A stretch of 35,319 nt of DNA from Halocafeteria seosinensis (GCA_001687465.1 LVLI01000378.1:1-35319), one strand, 5' to 3'; positions 10,606 through 21,912 are shown, counted from the first letter of the stretch. Notes: a model not told the origin generated them from the letters alone. Translations and numbers: made by a program.

Positions 10606-13005
10606 TCAAAGGGGATTAGCTGGTGGTTTTTGCCTCAACTCTCCTCCTTCTTTTGTGGCTCTCCTCAAATCTGCGAGGATGTCTTTTGAAGATTTTCCAG
10701 ACGCTTCGACTCGTTTCATTTGTCCATCATTCATTTGAGGTGGAATACTTTGGCTGATCGAGTAGAAGCGAAGTCCGACCTTTCCGGTAGTTCTTCCACC
10801 TATTCCATATTTGCTCAGTGATCCATCCGCTACGGCTTTGGCATGAATATCTCGAGGGATTCCGCTCAAAGACTCATCAGAGATGAGATTCCCTGCATCG
10901 AGGCCTGCAGAGGCTCCGAGGAACCAATGTCTCAGTTGCTCCCGGATGCTGGTTTGTGGGGACCATGCGTCAAGTTGTGGAGCTTCGCTGCCAACCGCTC
11001 GAGGAAACTTATAGTAGGTGTACCCCACAGGTGTGTAGTGTCCGTCGCTATCAGTTGCAAATACGGTGATATACAGTATTGGCATCGAGGACGAGGCGAT
11101 CATCCCAGGTACTACTTGGGCATCCAGACCACACTCACCCTGCATGGCAATGTCGTCTTGAGAAGGATCCCATATCAGAGAAAATTGTACTGGATAGCAG
11201 TATTGAGCAACTGCCGTAGGCTCTTCTGTATTCGGAGACGAATCAGGGCCGGCAAGTGTTGTACCTTGTTCTGTATAGTCTACCCACCTCCATTTGCGTC
11301 TAACAGTGTTGCAAATCTGCGTATAGCCCTCATTTCCTTGCTCGAGATGCTCTCGCTTCCATCCTCCCCCTGGAGGTGTCCAAAGTTCCCAATGAACGAA
11401 CATGGAGTCACTATCAAAGTCCCACGCTGCCACGATTTCTGCGAAGACCGTAAGCCTGATGGAAGGAATACCGCTTTCTGCATCTATGGTTGGGGGTGGT
11501 GTGAAACTCCAAGCAATCCGATTTCTCTTTTCCTCCACCGCTAAGCGGTCCCTGCAATTTACGTTTCAGAATGATTTGACATATTCTGCTCTTAGGGGCA
11601 GTGGATGCTTACCTCTTCTCTATTCCGCTCATAGCAGACGCTTCCAAGGCCGCACGCGCTGCCGGGTGAGGCAGGGATACAGCTTGAGCAGAATTAAATG
11701 CATTTTGGATCATAAATTGAAATGTCGAACCCTGGAAAAACCATAGAAGGTTAGGGATAAAGTGCACGTGTTTTGATAGGAGTAACGTACTTGGCTTGTT
11801 CGAAAATAGTAAGTAGAGCAGTTATGAGTGAGAGCATCTCCGAACGCTACAAGCACCGGATCCATTCCCGTCGTTTCAGTCTTTTTACTGGATATTCTCG
11901 ATGTATCATAGTCTAACAATGTCCACACTTGTTCCGCTACCTGCTCCCGCTCAAGCGACGTGTGCTTGTTTTGGCTCGACTTAAACTTTTCAACCTCCTC
12001 TGACAGCACGCCCAGAGCAGATGACTGGACTGAGAATCCCGGCACCATTTCCAACAGCTGCTCTTCCGGTTTGGCTCTAAGAAATGCAAGCGGTATATGA
12101 TAGAGTGACTGCTCGATCTTTCCTTCTAGAAGCGCTTGCTTATCGGTGCATACAGCTGCTAAGATATACATCACGGTAGAATCATATTCACGCCTCCTGT
12201 TTGGGTTTGGTGTGGCGTCATATAATTCGCTGGTAGAAATAGCACCTATGCTCTCTGTGTTATCCGTCTTCAACGGATTGAGCTTCTGTTGGAGTAAGCC
12301 TTCATTAATATTGTCGCGATGAGTCATGGAGTATATATGGATCTTAGGCATACGTGACAGCTCCTTGCGTATCACAGAGGGAGATAGTTTTTGGAAAAAC
12401 TGTTCATAGGACCCAGCACTGGCCTGTTTCATTGCATGCTCGGATCCTTTTTCTTCCCCCGGACTCGGAAATGCGTCTTTGGCGTACATCACCACTTCCC
12501 TGTACAAAGACAATTGCATGGGCAAACATGGGCACTAAATACAGTGAACGTGTCAGGAGACTTACTGCGGTCCAAACCTCTTTTGCTGCCATTTAATATC
12601 TATCACTTGCATCATATTCTCGGCATTCTCTCCAAATGCTCCAGACGAGTCGATTCCCGTACCAACATGTGCGGCGTCTTGTATAGCTGTTTTCAGAGAA
12701 TCGATTGCACTCTTGGCTGCCTCTGATTCCTCCTCCGTGTCGCTTCTCTCTGGGGTTGAGCCGGAATGAGTGCTCTCCTGCGAGTCGCTGTCTTCTTCGC
12801 TCTCTTCTTGTCGGCTCCGTTGCTGTTGTCTAGTCTTCCTACGAATTCTACCGGGAGAGGATTCAGTTGTTGGTGTAGAGGGCGATTGCATCTGTGAAAC
12901 ATTCTCTCTCCCCAGTTTTGTCTGTCTAAGAGTCACCCTTAGAACCAAGTCATGAATTGGATCGTGCAGACGATAGTACGCTGGTGAAGCCTGGTCCATG
13001 ATCAA
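10606..13005 (-). CDS. MKS1: MKS1, B9-domain ciliary transition-zone protein
   Basis: Four exons on the minus strand (13005-12566, 12499-11791, 11731-11613, 11551-10606), with introns of 66, 59 and 61 nt, join in phase to 737 residues. The N-terminus YYRLHDPIHDLVLRVTL matches the human MKS1 start (VYRSRDPVRNLRLRVHL). KWQQKRFGPQEV corresponds to GWQEKLFSQFEV, and KIHIYSMTHRD to RIFTYTDSDRY. The B9 domain, a C2-like fold, spans about residues 449-690: VFAEIVAAWDFDSDSMFVHW, GYTQIC, PVGYTYYKFP, LRHWFLGAS, SKYGIGGRTTGKVGLRFY. An acidic low-complexity insert lies at about residues 40-105, which helps explain the length (human 559). In other organisms MKS1 works with B9D1 and B9D2 in the transition-zone gate at the base of the cilium. 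The stop nearly abuts the TPR gene; the 5' end faces L11 across 491 bp. Confidence 0.92.
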
Positions 13006-13496
13006 TCTGGCTCAACGTTGTGCTGATAGAACAGTTTCAAACGACCCTGCACACTGAATCCGTGTCTTCAGCCGACGATAACAAGAGTCTCCCTCTTTTC
13101 TGCATGGAGTACTCTACAAAAAATTTTCTTAAGCATGCGCGAGAGACAATAATAACAATTGCAATTGGAGAATGTTTTTGAATTTGGGAGCTGCCGCTTG
13201 TGAAGAAGCCCAATGGGAGGACAATCTTTCCGTGGAGTTATGGTCACCGTGATCATGATCACCGTTCAGGCTCAGTAATGGGTCGTCGACCGTATTGTTG
13301 ATTGCTTATATTTCTTGGGAAGATAAATGTGTATGCTCATCAACTGTGGTTAAGTTCCGATGGGCATTTTTCCTTTTATGGGAGCTAGAGTAAGTACTTG
13401 ACCACCCGTGCATAAACCCGCTATGTATGCGCGTATTCTTTTTTCTCAGATTTGAGAGACCAGTGGCAAGTGAAGTAAACGCATAATCGAGCAGAT
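13006..13496. promoter_or_regulatory. Divergent promoter region between MKS1 and L11
   Basis: A 491-bp gap between divergent start codons with no supported gene. It contains a perfect 14-bp palindrome at 13249-13262. The minus open frame 13068-13262 has no recognisable content. Confidence 0.45.
13249..13262. promoter_or_regulatory. 14-bp perfect palindrome GTGATCATGATCAC
   Basis: The sequence equals its own reverse complement over 14 bases. It lies 244 bp upstream of the MKS1 start and 235 bp upstream of the L11 start. Such symmetry would suit a dimeric transcription factor. The function is inferred from position and symmetry only. Confidence 0.35.
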
Positions 13497-13931
13497 ATGG
13501 CAGCAGTCAAAGGACATGCAATGCTCCTGGTGAATGCGGGCATTGCCAAACCCTCGCCTAAGGTGGGCCAAGCTTTAGGACCTCTTGGTGTGAACATGAT
13601 GGAATTTTGCAAGCAGTTTAATGATAAGACCTCACACTTTAAGGCGAGTGCAGTAATGAGAGTGAAAGTTACTGCGTATGAAGACAGAACTTTTGATTTT
13701 GAAACGTTCCCACCATCGACAACATGGTTCCTAAAAAGAGTTACAGGTGTTCAGAAGGGCACATCCACCCCGGGGCATGCGAAAGTAGGAACTGTTTCAC
13801 TGAAGGCAGTATACGAGATCGCTAAGGTCAAGCAGGCGCATGATCCACGGTTAAGTATACTACCGTTAGAAAGCATTACCAAGAGTGTTGCATCCTCTGC
13901 CAAGACCCTCGGCTTGGAAGTAACCCACTGA
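13497..13931 (+). CDS. MRPL11: Mitochondrial-type ribosomal protein L11
   Basis: A single-exon frame of 144 residues, the normal length for bacterial/mitochondrial L11. The N-terminal domain carries the conserved run VNAGIAKPSPKVGQALGPLG followed by VNMMEFCKQFN. The C-terminal rRNA-binding part has the Pro-rich FETFPPSTTWFLKR and SLKAVYEIAKVKQ; the latter resembles mitochondrial rather than cytosolic (RPL12) proteins. L11 binds the GTPase-associated region of the large-subunit rRNA. No long cleavable presequence is seen; the start used is the only ATG before the conserved region. A plastid-type L11 is the less likely alternative. Confidence 0.92.
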   Translation: MAAVKGHAMLLVNAGIAKPSPKVGQALGPLGVNMMEFCKQFNDKTSHFKASAVMRVKVTAYEDRTFDFETFPPSTTWFLKRVTGVQKGTSTPGHAKVGTVSLKAVYEIAKVKQAHDPRLSILPLESITKSVASSAKTLGLEVTH

Positions 13932-14325
13932 GGACAGGATCAATGCTCAACCTTATACAACGCGAAATCGAATCGAAGAGGAAGTTCATGAACCGCGTGA
14001 ACATGATTCAAGTCTGTTTTACATGTGGGATATTCGCTTGCTCCCGGAATAAGGTCCCTATTCAGACGACAGACCCAATCAGTCTGTCCGCGCCGCAGAT
14101 CGCCGATTTGCCGAAGGCACGATACAGAGGTTTTCCACCGAAATGGATTGTCAATCTTTTTTGTTTTTTGTTTTTGTATATACAAACTATAGTCCATATG
14201 TCTTTCCATAGGCGAAAAGATAACAATAACTACCTCTGGACTCCCTGTGTGGACTCTGCATGTGCATGTGGTACTCTCTTTAAGTCGATCGAGGTCTCTG
14301 TACAAAGCTTAGGTCTTTAGCGACA
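13932..14325. other. Intergenic region between L11 and the MPPED-like gene
   Basis: A 394-bp gap between two co-directional genes. Overlapping open frames on both strands here have no recognisable content. A T-rich tract near 14157-14177 follows L11. Confidence 0.4.
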
Positions 14326-15450
14326 ATGGCGGCGAGGAGTAAGTTCTTGTATGTCCTACAACAGGGACGAGCTGTTGTCAGCGAGCGAATGTCGAGGCCT
14401 AAAGGAACGTCAATGCGATTCGTAGCCATTTCTGATACGGTATGTGCTTGATATGGGTGTTCGTGTCACTAGATGGCCAAGTTAGGTGTTCTGTTTCTAC
14501 TGCAGCATCGACATGAAAACAGGATGGCCATTCCCGAAGGAGATGTTCTCATTCACACAGGTATGCACTGGAAAAGCCATGGGCTTTTGGTTGTACATCT
14601 TACATAATAAGTGGCTCAGGCAATCTACTTCACAAGGATGCCGCTGGAATGAAGCACCCTCTTACCCCTGGACTAGAAGAGCTACACGAATTCAACGAAT
14701 GGTTGCGCACGCAACAACATAGATACCGCATAGTGCTTGGGGGCAACCACGATCTTACACTTGAGGACATTGGGCAGACCAAGGCGAGCACCATCTTGAA
14801 CTGTGCTACGCTACTGGTAAGTGACCAGCAAGACGTCTCGAAACTCTATATAGTGTTTCTACCTTCTATTTGCAGAATAATAGCCCTACGCTTATTCCTG
14901 AGCTAGATCTCTATATATGGGGTACTTCATTTTCCGCCGCTGCTGAAAAGGGACCTGAGTCCCGCTTGAATGCGTTTCAGTCTAAAGACCTCCAGCGACA
15001 GACGGAATCGGAAGAAGTCTCTGCTGATATCTTACTCTCTCACGGTTCTCCCAAAGGTATTCGCGACGGAAAGAGTGGATCGGAAACACTTCGTACATTG
15101 ACCCAAAGGGTGAATCCCATGTTCCATGTTTTTGGGTAAGTGCGATAGCATCTCCCTCATGATTGTTCTGATGTTACATAGGGGTTTACAGGCACTCAAA
15201 ACTCGAGCACGGAGCAACATTACAAAACGGTACCATTTATGTGAACGCATGCAACACGAACAACGAGTATAAGTTGCAATATCTGCCTATAGTCTTTGAT
15301 GTTGACATGGATCAGCTGCACAGATACAGGGAATGGAAGAGCAACAATAAGCCTGAACAGTGGGACGATAAAACAGTGTGGGAGAATGAACAAGTGAACG
15401 GTGAAATTCCTAGGAAGATCTATCCTGAGTTGTCCAAAACGCAGGAATGA
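14326..15450 (+). CDS. MPPED-type metallophosphoesterase with altered metal site
   Basis: Five exons (14326-14439, 14506-14560, 14620-14816, 14876-15135, 15192-15450) with introns of 56-66 nt join in phase to 294 residues, as in human MPPED1/2 (294 for MPPED2). Family landmarks are MRFVAISDTH near residue 30-39, IPEGDVLIHTG, FNEWL, RIVLGGNHDLT, DILLSHGSPKGIRD and PMFHVFGH. The family hydrolyses phosphodiesters or phosphomonoesters using two metal ions. Two motifs are off: HTGDF reads HTGN, so the usual GD aspartate is Asn, and the GHxH metal motif reads GHSK. The Asn lies at an exon junction, but no alternative AG acceptor nearby keeps the frame. Mammalian MPPED2 also has a weakened site (GH to GG), so low activity or a binding role is plausible. 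Confidence 0.9.
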
Positions 15451-16484
15451 CAACTATGACACTATGTGCTCACGGCCTTCGACAACCACTCCGCCTGCAG
15501 CTACGCTTGCGAACTTGTCGTGGTCAGTTGCGGCCACATGGAAACATGGGAACAATATGTATTGTTTTCCAAAAAACGGCTGCGAGGCATAAACTCACCC
15601 GGGCACTCTCCAGACACTGTCACTCTGTAGAGTTGTACAATACGCTACTCTCTGCCAGTGAGTTCCACTACAATTAATCAATGACAACTTGATGAACTAC
15701 AGCTGTTACTCAGTATTAATTCACGCTGCATCAATGCGACACACCTGAGTATCTTCCGCTGAACTAAAATGGGGCCCTGATTCCCGCATGGAAGTCCTAG
15801 TCTGGAATCCTAGCGTAGAGTCTGACTTCACATTTGCCGCTGTGAAGGTATGTATATCAGCACTGTCCATCCAATCGTTCCATTGGGGGATTGAATAGAC
15901 GATGATTGATTGTATGGAGTTATGATTTCGGTATAGGTAAGTACTGCCGCCATTGTCTTTCCAAAATACCCAATGATGAGCAATGTAAAAGGTCTGACGA
16001 AGCGCTAAGCCTGGGGAGACTTGCCCGAGCCATGCGAATGGTCTGGTCTGAGTTCCATACCGCTTGGTTCGGCACAGTATCCCCAGGTTACCTCGCACAG
16101 GAGAGGAAAGGACTGAGCTTGTGGGTACTGAGGGAAAGTCGTCCTACAATATGCCGGGATACTGAAGTCGCAGGTCCCTCGGTAGTAGGACTTCCCACAA
16201 TAATTCGGGTCGATTTACAAAAGGCTGTTTGGCCAAGCGATGCCAAACTAGTACAAGGCACGGCACCAACATCATCGCACCACCGCCCACAGGCATAAGC
16301 CGTGAGAGAGGATAGTATCGCTCTTCCCAGGCAACACAGTCATATTCTTTCCTCTCCAGAGGTCTTCCATGATCTTAAAAGGCGAAGCTGAGGGTGGTTT
16401 CCAGCGTTTTCAGCCGCCTTCTTTATTAGCTTGATACTCCTTCGACTCCCATGTTCCGTTCTGCAAACGTTGTGATTGCAGACA
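15451..16484. other. Unresolved 1-kb stretch, possible small or broken gene
   Basis: No model is convincing. On the plus strand, a short frame beginning MEVLVWNPSVESDF at 15789 reaches a consensus GTATGT donor at 15847. An AG at 15935 would continue it in phase for 23 residues to a stop, giving about 43 residues in all. On the minus strand, 15721-16098 is open for 125 codons, and about 16150-16310 encodes a hydrophobic run (AMMLVPCLVLVW), but they are in different frames and no clean introns connect them. The right end, 16300-16484, must carry the NTPCR promoter. This may be a decayed gene. Confidence 0.2.
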
Positions 16485-17363
16485 ATGTTCTCGGGACCCG
16501 TGAAGCATGTGTTTTTCACAGGGCCACCTGGGTAAGTTTGAACGGGACTACCCGGTACTACTACAATGTACACTTGTTGCGGCTGATGAACTCAGCATCG
16601 GAAAGAGTACACTCGTTTCTCGTGTTGCTTCCACGCTGAAGGAACGCCTCGGATGTGACAGCGTGAAGGGCTTCGTAACGGAGGAAGGTAAGGTTCAGGA
16701 CGAATGCCAAGTGGACACAGCGACGGAACAGATTGCCCTAGTTTTTGTAGACCGTCTCAGTCCGTCGAGGAGGGACTCGTCAAGGCTTCGACGTCGTTAC
16801 TACTGATTCGAAAAGATTCCCCCTTTCACGAGCGTTTGCAGAAGGAGAAGAAACAACAGGTCCCAAAGTTGGGAAGTAAGTTGCAGCTGCTTCGATTCCT
16901 ACCAAGAAGGCGTAAGGAATCCATTACTAAGGATGCTTCTTAATTTGGTTGGTTTGCAGGTACACAGTTTTCTTGGAGGATTTTAATTGCGCTGTTGATG
17001 AAATTTTCCCCGAAGAAGAAACCAGGGCAACACAAACAGTCTTTGCGCTTGACGAGGTTGGCAAAATGGAACTATTTTCGGACAAGTTTAAAGACAAAGT
17101 ATCAACCTTCCTTGAAACATCAAGGGAAGTGCATGTTATTGGTACGCCACACTCGGCTTTTGCCATGTTTGTCTTTCATTCCACAGTGATGCCGTTCGCT
17201 GCTTCCAGGAACCGTGCCCATGGCGAAAGGAGGCAAGCAAATTCCTTTTGTGGAATCAATTTGCGGCAGAGACGATGTTGCAGTCGTAGAAGTAACCAAG
17301 GATAATAGAAATAGTTTAGTGGAAGAAACTGTCTCGTCTTTGATGTCTCTGATGCAGAAATAA
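16485..17363 (+). CDS. NTPCR: Nucleoside-triphosphatase, cancer-related NTPase / THEP1 family
   Basis: Five exons (16485-16531, 16596-16687, 16761-16875, 16960-17141, 17209-17363) with introns of 64, 73, 84 and 67 nt join in phase to 196 residues (human NTPCR 190). The Walker A motif GPPGIGKST is at residues 13-21 and is split by intron 1. Next come KGFVTEEV, a basic Gly-rich loop and GFDVVT. The Walker B segment is FALDEVGKMELF (Asp-Glu near 116-117). IGTVPMAKGG and the C-terminal VEVTKDNRN complete the family pattern. The enzyme hydrolyses NTPs slowly to NDP and phosphate; its cellular role is poorly known. The start at 16485 gives a short leader before Walker A, as in the family. A TACTAAG branch-point-like site lies in intron 3. 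Confidence 0.95.
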
Positions 17364-17481
17364 ATGTCAACTTCAAGTTTATTACTGGTACATCCACGAA
17401 AGCTACTGGTATTGATTTTAATAGTTGCCCCAGTGTTTTATCCTCCTCGTTGTTGCCGGATCCTCAGCAAGACCCGGTTTC

Positions 17482-19707
17482 ATGCTAATGATCACTGGCA
17501 ACGGGCCACATACCTCCAATCTACGCATGTTAACATGTCTTTTCCTGGGACTCTTCTGTGCTATTTGTCGTGAATCATCTTTTGCAATTGCAGACAGTCG
17601 GAATCCTCTCCAGGAGTATGTGAAATGGTAAGTACATGTTTCTCCTAATCAAAGCACAAATCACAGAGGTTGACAGAGCTGGCCTCGCCTACGTGCAGGC
17701 TGAAATACAATGGAGCAAACCTGAGCGCCCTGAACTTCCATGTGGATGAGGGGGCAGCGAGAATTGTCCTATCAAAGGATATCGACGCGAACGAGACTTT
17801 TTTGGAAATACCTGGGGAATTATGCTTAAGCTCCGTCAGCGCGTTGATGCACCCACTGATGGGAGCAGCACTAGAAAAAGCGTATCGAACGAGCCCCCCT
17901 GTGGAATCGTCCAAAGGGTTAAGCAAGCTCGTTGCAAACGTGCATTATGTAAGGTGCATTTCTTACCGATGTTTAAAAATGTATAGGTATAATTCCTTTC
18001 TTAGTTCAACTCCTCCAGGAAGCCTTTTATTCAAAACAATCAGTATTCGACCCGTGGTTGAGGTTGCTGTCGTACGCTCACTTGTTGCACCCCCTCTTCT
18101 ATAGCGAGAAGGAGAAACACGTCTTCTTATTGAATAGCTCTTATTTCAATCCCGATATATCATCAGCGGCTAACCAAGGTTTGAATGACTCCCTTTGAAA
18201 CTCTTTTTTCAGCTTGTAAGAGATATCTCAATCGCAGGAATTTCTACGTTTTCTTCGACTATCAATGAGAAAATGAAAGTAATTAGCAGGGAAAAGGATG
18301 CCGTCTCCTCCTTTGTCGTGCGTGAAGTAATCATTCCCCTCTCGAAGGAAGAAGGTAAACGAGGAATGACTCTGACTTACGGCAACGTGCGAAACCGCGA
18401 TGTACAAGCGCGGCTACTGCAAGAACTCAAGTGGGCCTATGTGATTACAAAAATGAAGCACCAGATCTTCGAAGTTAGGACGCTAGCGAACAGTGGAATC
18501 ACGCCGTCCTCCGGAAACCAAGCTTTTATGATTCCACTGCTTGATATGTTTGTGTTACCAAAGAGGAAAAGTAGGCGCTCAACGCACTAGGTATTCATGC
18601 AAGTTCGAGTAACGTTCCTCGTTTGCTATTACAGATTTCACACGGCCTCAAATGCGACTGATGCCAGAACGTAACATGAACAAGAGGTGCTTAGAACAGT
18701 TCTCTTGGAATCCGGACAGCAAAGCAAGGTGCGCGTTACAGTACCCTTCTCAGCGCTCTCATTCCAACTTGCAATTCACCCTCGCAAGTAAAATGTAAGG
18801 AGAACAGGAATTTGCTGTTGGAGCTTCTTAAAGGATTTTCTTATTCTACTCACAGCTCCAGAAAGTCGACCACAAACCCAGAGGTGGGCTTCTTCCGCAC
18901 CAATGTTGTGCCTTGTGCCTTAGATTTACTTCTCGAGTAAGGAAACATAGCGGGACGCTACTGGAGTTACCAAGGCTAGCGCAATTTTTCTCTGCAGCTA
19001 TGGGACGGTCAATCCTGTTGGGCTCCACAACTGCGCCTATGTGACACTCAATACTTCATCACTGCTGCTAAGAAGCCCCAAGCATCTCTTTGAGCTCCAA
19101 ACTAAGACATTAGAGGACCTCGTAAGAAAAAAATGGAGATAACCAATGATGAAATTAGTGTTAACACGTTTTGGAATTACAGAAACTCATTCAGCTGGTG
19201 TCCTCAAGGCTGCACGTAACCTTGATCTGGGAGGAACCGCTGGATTCTCGCCTTTTCCGAACGATACGAGTGCTTGTAGCAGAGGAAGAGGAAATAAGGT
19301 ATGCTCAGAGTTCATCGCACACTATCCTTGTCATCAGCACCAACGAAGAATATATAAAATGCAGGGAGGTGACCAGACTAGGCGGAGACTGGGGCTCTCC
19401 TATTTCGCTAATGAACGAGCTGAAGTGCCTCAGATTTCTGCTGGAAGCACTGCAACATGAAAAAGTAAGGGAGTATGAATCCTACCTGGCAGCGAAAAGG
19501 CACTGTCGATCGACTTCGAACGAGATGCAGAACTTGCTCACCTCAGCTAGAATGCGCGTCGCTGAGGAGAGTGGTTGGCAGGACAAAAAGAACATGAATT
19601 TAGTACAGATAGATACGATACATTCTGGTGCAGTGGAAACACTCCAGCGAAGTGTGAGTTGGCTGACCAAGCGTTGGGTAGACTTCCTTTACGCTCCAGG
19701 ACTGTAA
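17482..19707 (+). CDS. SET-domain protein 1 of cluster (Rubisco-LSMT type), degenerate active site
   Basis: Nine exons (17482-17627, 17699-17948, 18019-18178, 18238-18570, 18635-18728, 18856-18936, 18998-19121, 19183-19298, 19365-19707) join in phase to 548 residues; a second ATG at 17527 would give 533. After it comes a strong signal sequence, MLTCLFLGLFCAI. Splice sites were chosen by matching the two paralogues downstream: the HY/EAFY junction, the 81-nt exon and the YG junction are shared. The family motifs have decayed. The SET start GGW is replaced by GAA, SRA after the helix WAY is KMK, the NH pair after PLLDM is VL, and the catalytic Tyr segment reads FFRTN. Methyltransferase activity is therefore unlikely. 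The C-terminal helical part matches the LSMT substrate-binding domain of the neighbours. A sequon NET lies in the DANETFLEIP strand. Its stop is 6 bp from that of SET gene 2. Exon ends near 18570-18856 are the least certain. Confidence 0.78.
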
Positions 19708-19713
19708 TATCCC

Positions 19714-21912
19714 TCAAAATTCGGTGCCGCTCCCCACTCTGAGAAATGACATCCAGTATTCATCGAGTAGTTCGAGACCTTTGGTACATGCCGCAATCAT
19801 ACCCCGTTGGACAATCAGAAGATTATGCCGGGAATATGTCGCTCGCAGTGACTCCTCAGAGAACTGCTGCAAGGCTACACTTATCGATCGTCTCAAGCGT
19901 TGGCGCGTCAAGAGCAAACCATTTTGAAGGTCTACAAGAGCCGAATACTCGTTTCTCATGTTCACTACTTCACTAATGTTAATGTTGTACATTTCACTGA
20001 AAGCAGCAGGACGATCAAAATTAGCACATTAAGGGAGAGGGGGACCAGTTCGATATGATTCTTACCTAAGATCCCGAAACAGGATATGTTTTAAACGGAA
20101 GAGCCTAAGGACATCGGATGATAGCGTCGTATCAGACATGCATATGTTGCCGATACTCCTCAGCTCTTTGTATTCAGTATCGTCGTCAAAAAGAGCCTTC
20201 TTCAATTTGCCCAAAGTAGAACCCGCAAAAGAGATATTGGCATCAACTGGGAAACACACTCTGTCCTGCTCATTCGTCACAAATCCGTAGCTGCAGTGCG
20301 CCAGAGAGGTACAATTATGGATACTGTGCATTGTACGTCACCGCTTTCTTACGTATTCAAGAGGTGGTGATCTTCCCTTTTCTGATCCGTGCCATCGTAC
20401 GAGAGTTCTATTGAATCACCCGCAGAAAGATCTCTGTTGCAGAGCGGTGGAAAATATAAGCCAAGGTGTTTCCAATCAGAAAATCTTGTTCCAGGCGGAC
20501 TTACATGTCAGTTCTGTAAACGTAGGATGTAACTTCTCTGGTGTTCTGTTTCTCGATCGATTTGGTGGTAGTGCGTAGTCCAGGCCGAGCAGAATGATGA
20601 TTCATCAGTTGAGCGATAGGAACGAGGACTCCTGCGCCGGATGAACGCTTGCTGAAGCGATTCCGAATTATTTGATCGTCTGGTTCTTACCTTTGTCACC
20701 TTTAAATCTTGGTCCATGAGCCCGACTTTGTATCATATTTACTGCCCAATGAACCTCCTTTCGAACCCTGGAATGCACATACTTTCAATCTTGTAATATT
20801 CGCTAGTGATTTAAGTGTTAAACTTATCGAGGAGTTTCTCACCTTCGAAACACGTCAGGTGATTCGACGTTTCCATAAATATCCGGTCTGGAGCTCAGAA
20901 GATGCTGAATGAGGATTTTCACGGTTTTATCTGCGTCCATGGCTTTGCCTGATCCATTAATCAGTGCATCATTAGGATGGTACAACATTGCATACCCTTT
21001 AAGGATATCTGTCTAGAGAACACACCCGTAGCTTCGTCCAATAGATCCAGTAACTTTGCGTCGTCTCCTGAATAATAGGAGGGAACAGCAGGGGACTGGG
21101 GCAACGTAGCTATAAATGCCTTCCATGGAGAAGTTAGGAAATTATAAAATGCCTCCTGCATACGTCGTATAAATAGACGAAGTGCATTCAGTCCATGTCG
21201 GGAAGCCATACATACGTAGTGTAGCAAGAGGATCATCCCATTTAAAGCTCCAATCCTAGCAGAGTCAAAATTTTTGATCTTTTGGATCCCCATGCGATAT
21301 AATGGCCCGACGACAGGATGTGTGGTCGCATTGCTTCCGTGTATGCACAAGCGTCGAGGGACTTCGAAGACCACTTGGCCCTTCTTCACTGGTCGGGTAG
21401 ACACTAATTCCCATCCACCGAAAGCGTCCCTCTCCGGCTTTACTGAAGACACATCTGCTCCTAAATTCCTCACTCTGCGGTAGAAGTGAGTAAAAGCACG
21501 ACTGGAGTACCCTTCATATTGCAGTTGCGGATACCTACTCTTCGAATAAGTTCTTAAGCGCATCCTCGGCTGTCATATAACTCCATGGTCCGGTCGATGG
21601 AGGTTCGACAGCTGCAATCCCTGTTGCATGTCGAGCAGAAGGAATTTCATTGCTGCTGTAGACCAACAGAAGCGGAAGTATTGAAGAAGATACGACAATA
21701 TGCAAAGAGGAATCCAAATTGTGTGTGTGTACGTACTGTGTGTTAGTGCTGGAGCTGGTGCGATGGATCGCGGAATCTTGTTGCTGCTCGTGGATCCCCC
21801 GTTGCCTATGGGTAGAACTAGTTTTGTTGATAATTGCCCTTACGAAACACAACTCCGACGAAGCGCTCCATACTATCAACAAGAGGAATGCGTTGACCCG
21901 GTTCTTGTTCAT
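19714..21912 (-). CDS. SET-domain protein 2 of cluster (Rubisco-LSMT type), intact catalytic motifs
   Basis: Nine exons on the minus strand (21912-21539, 21474-21216, 21155-21026, 20948-20843, 20767-20691, 20631-20505, 20433-20353, 20290-20066, 19996-19714) join in phase to 553 residues. The first in-frame ATG gives the hydrophobic leader MNKNRVNAFLLLIVW. SET landmarks in order are AFGGWELVS, FEVPRRL, LLLHY, WAVNMIQSRAHGP, LVPIAQLMNHH (NH near 326-327), GDSIELSY (Tyr near 370) and LLNTYGFV. The LSMT substrate-binding part follows to the C-terminus. The family methylates lysine (or histidine, as SETD3 does) on non-histone proteins. A SNAT sequon lies after the IHG strand. The first 125 residues are long compared with the paralogues, so an unrecognised intron in exon 1 is possible. 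The substrate is unknown; a signal peptide implies entry to the secretory route, or a complex plastid if the organism has one. Confidence 0.86.

Noticed and set aside
10843-11544. 233-codon open frame on the plus strand
   Set aside because: Antisense to the B9 exon of MKS1, which is supported by clear family motifs.
18355-18410. Possible intron (GTAAAC to AAG) inside exon 4 of SET gene 1
   Set aside because: The segment encodes YGNV..RDV, which aligns with YGNV..PDV in SET gene 2, so it is coding.
19299-19364. Reading straight through this segment of SET gene 1 as coding
   Set aside because: It is open and 66 nt long, but it has consensus GT-AG ends and matches an intron position in the two paralogues.
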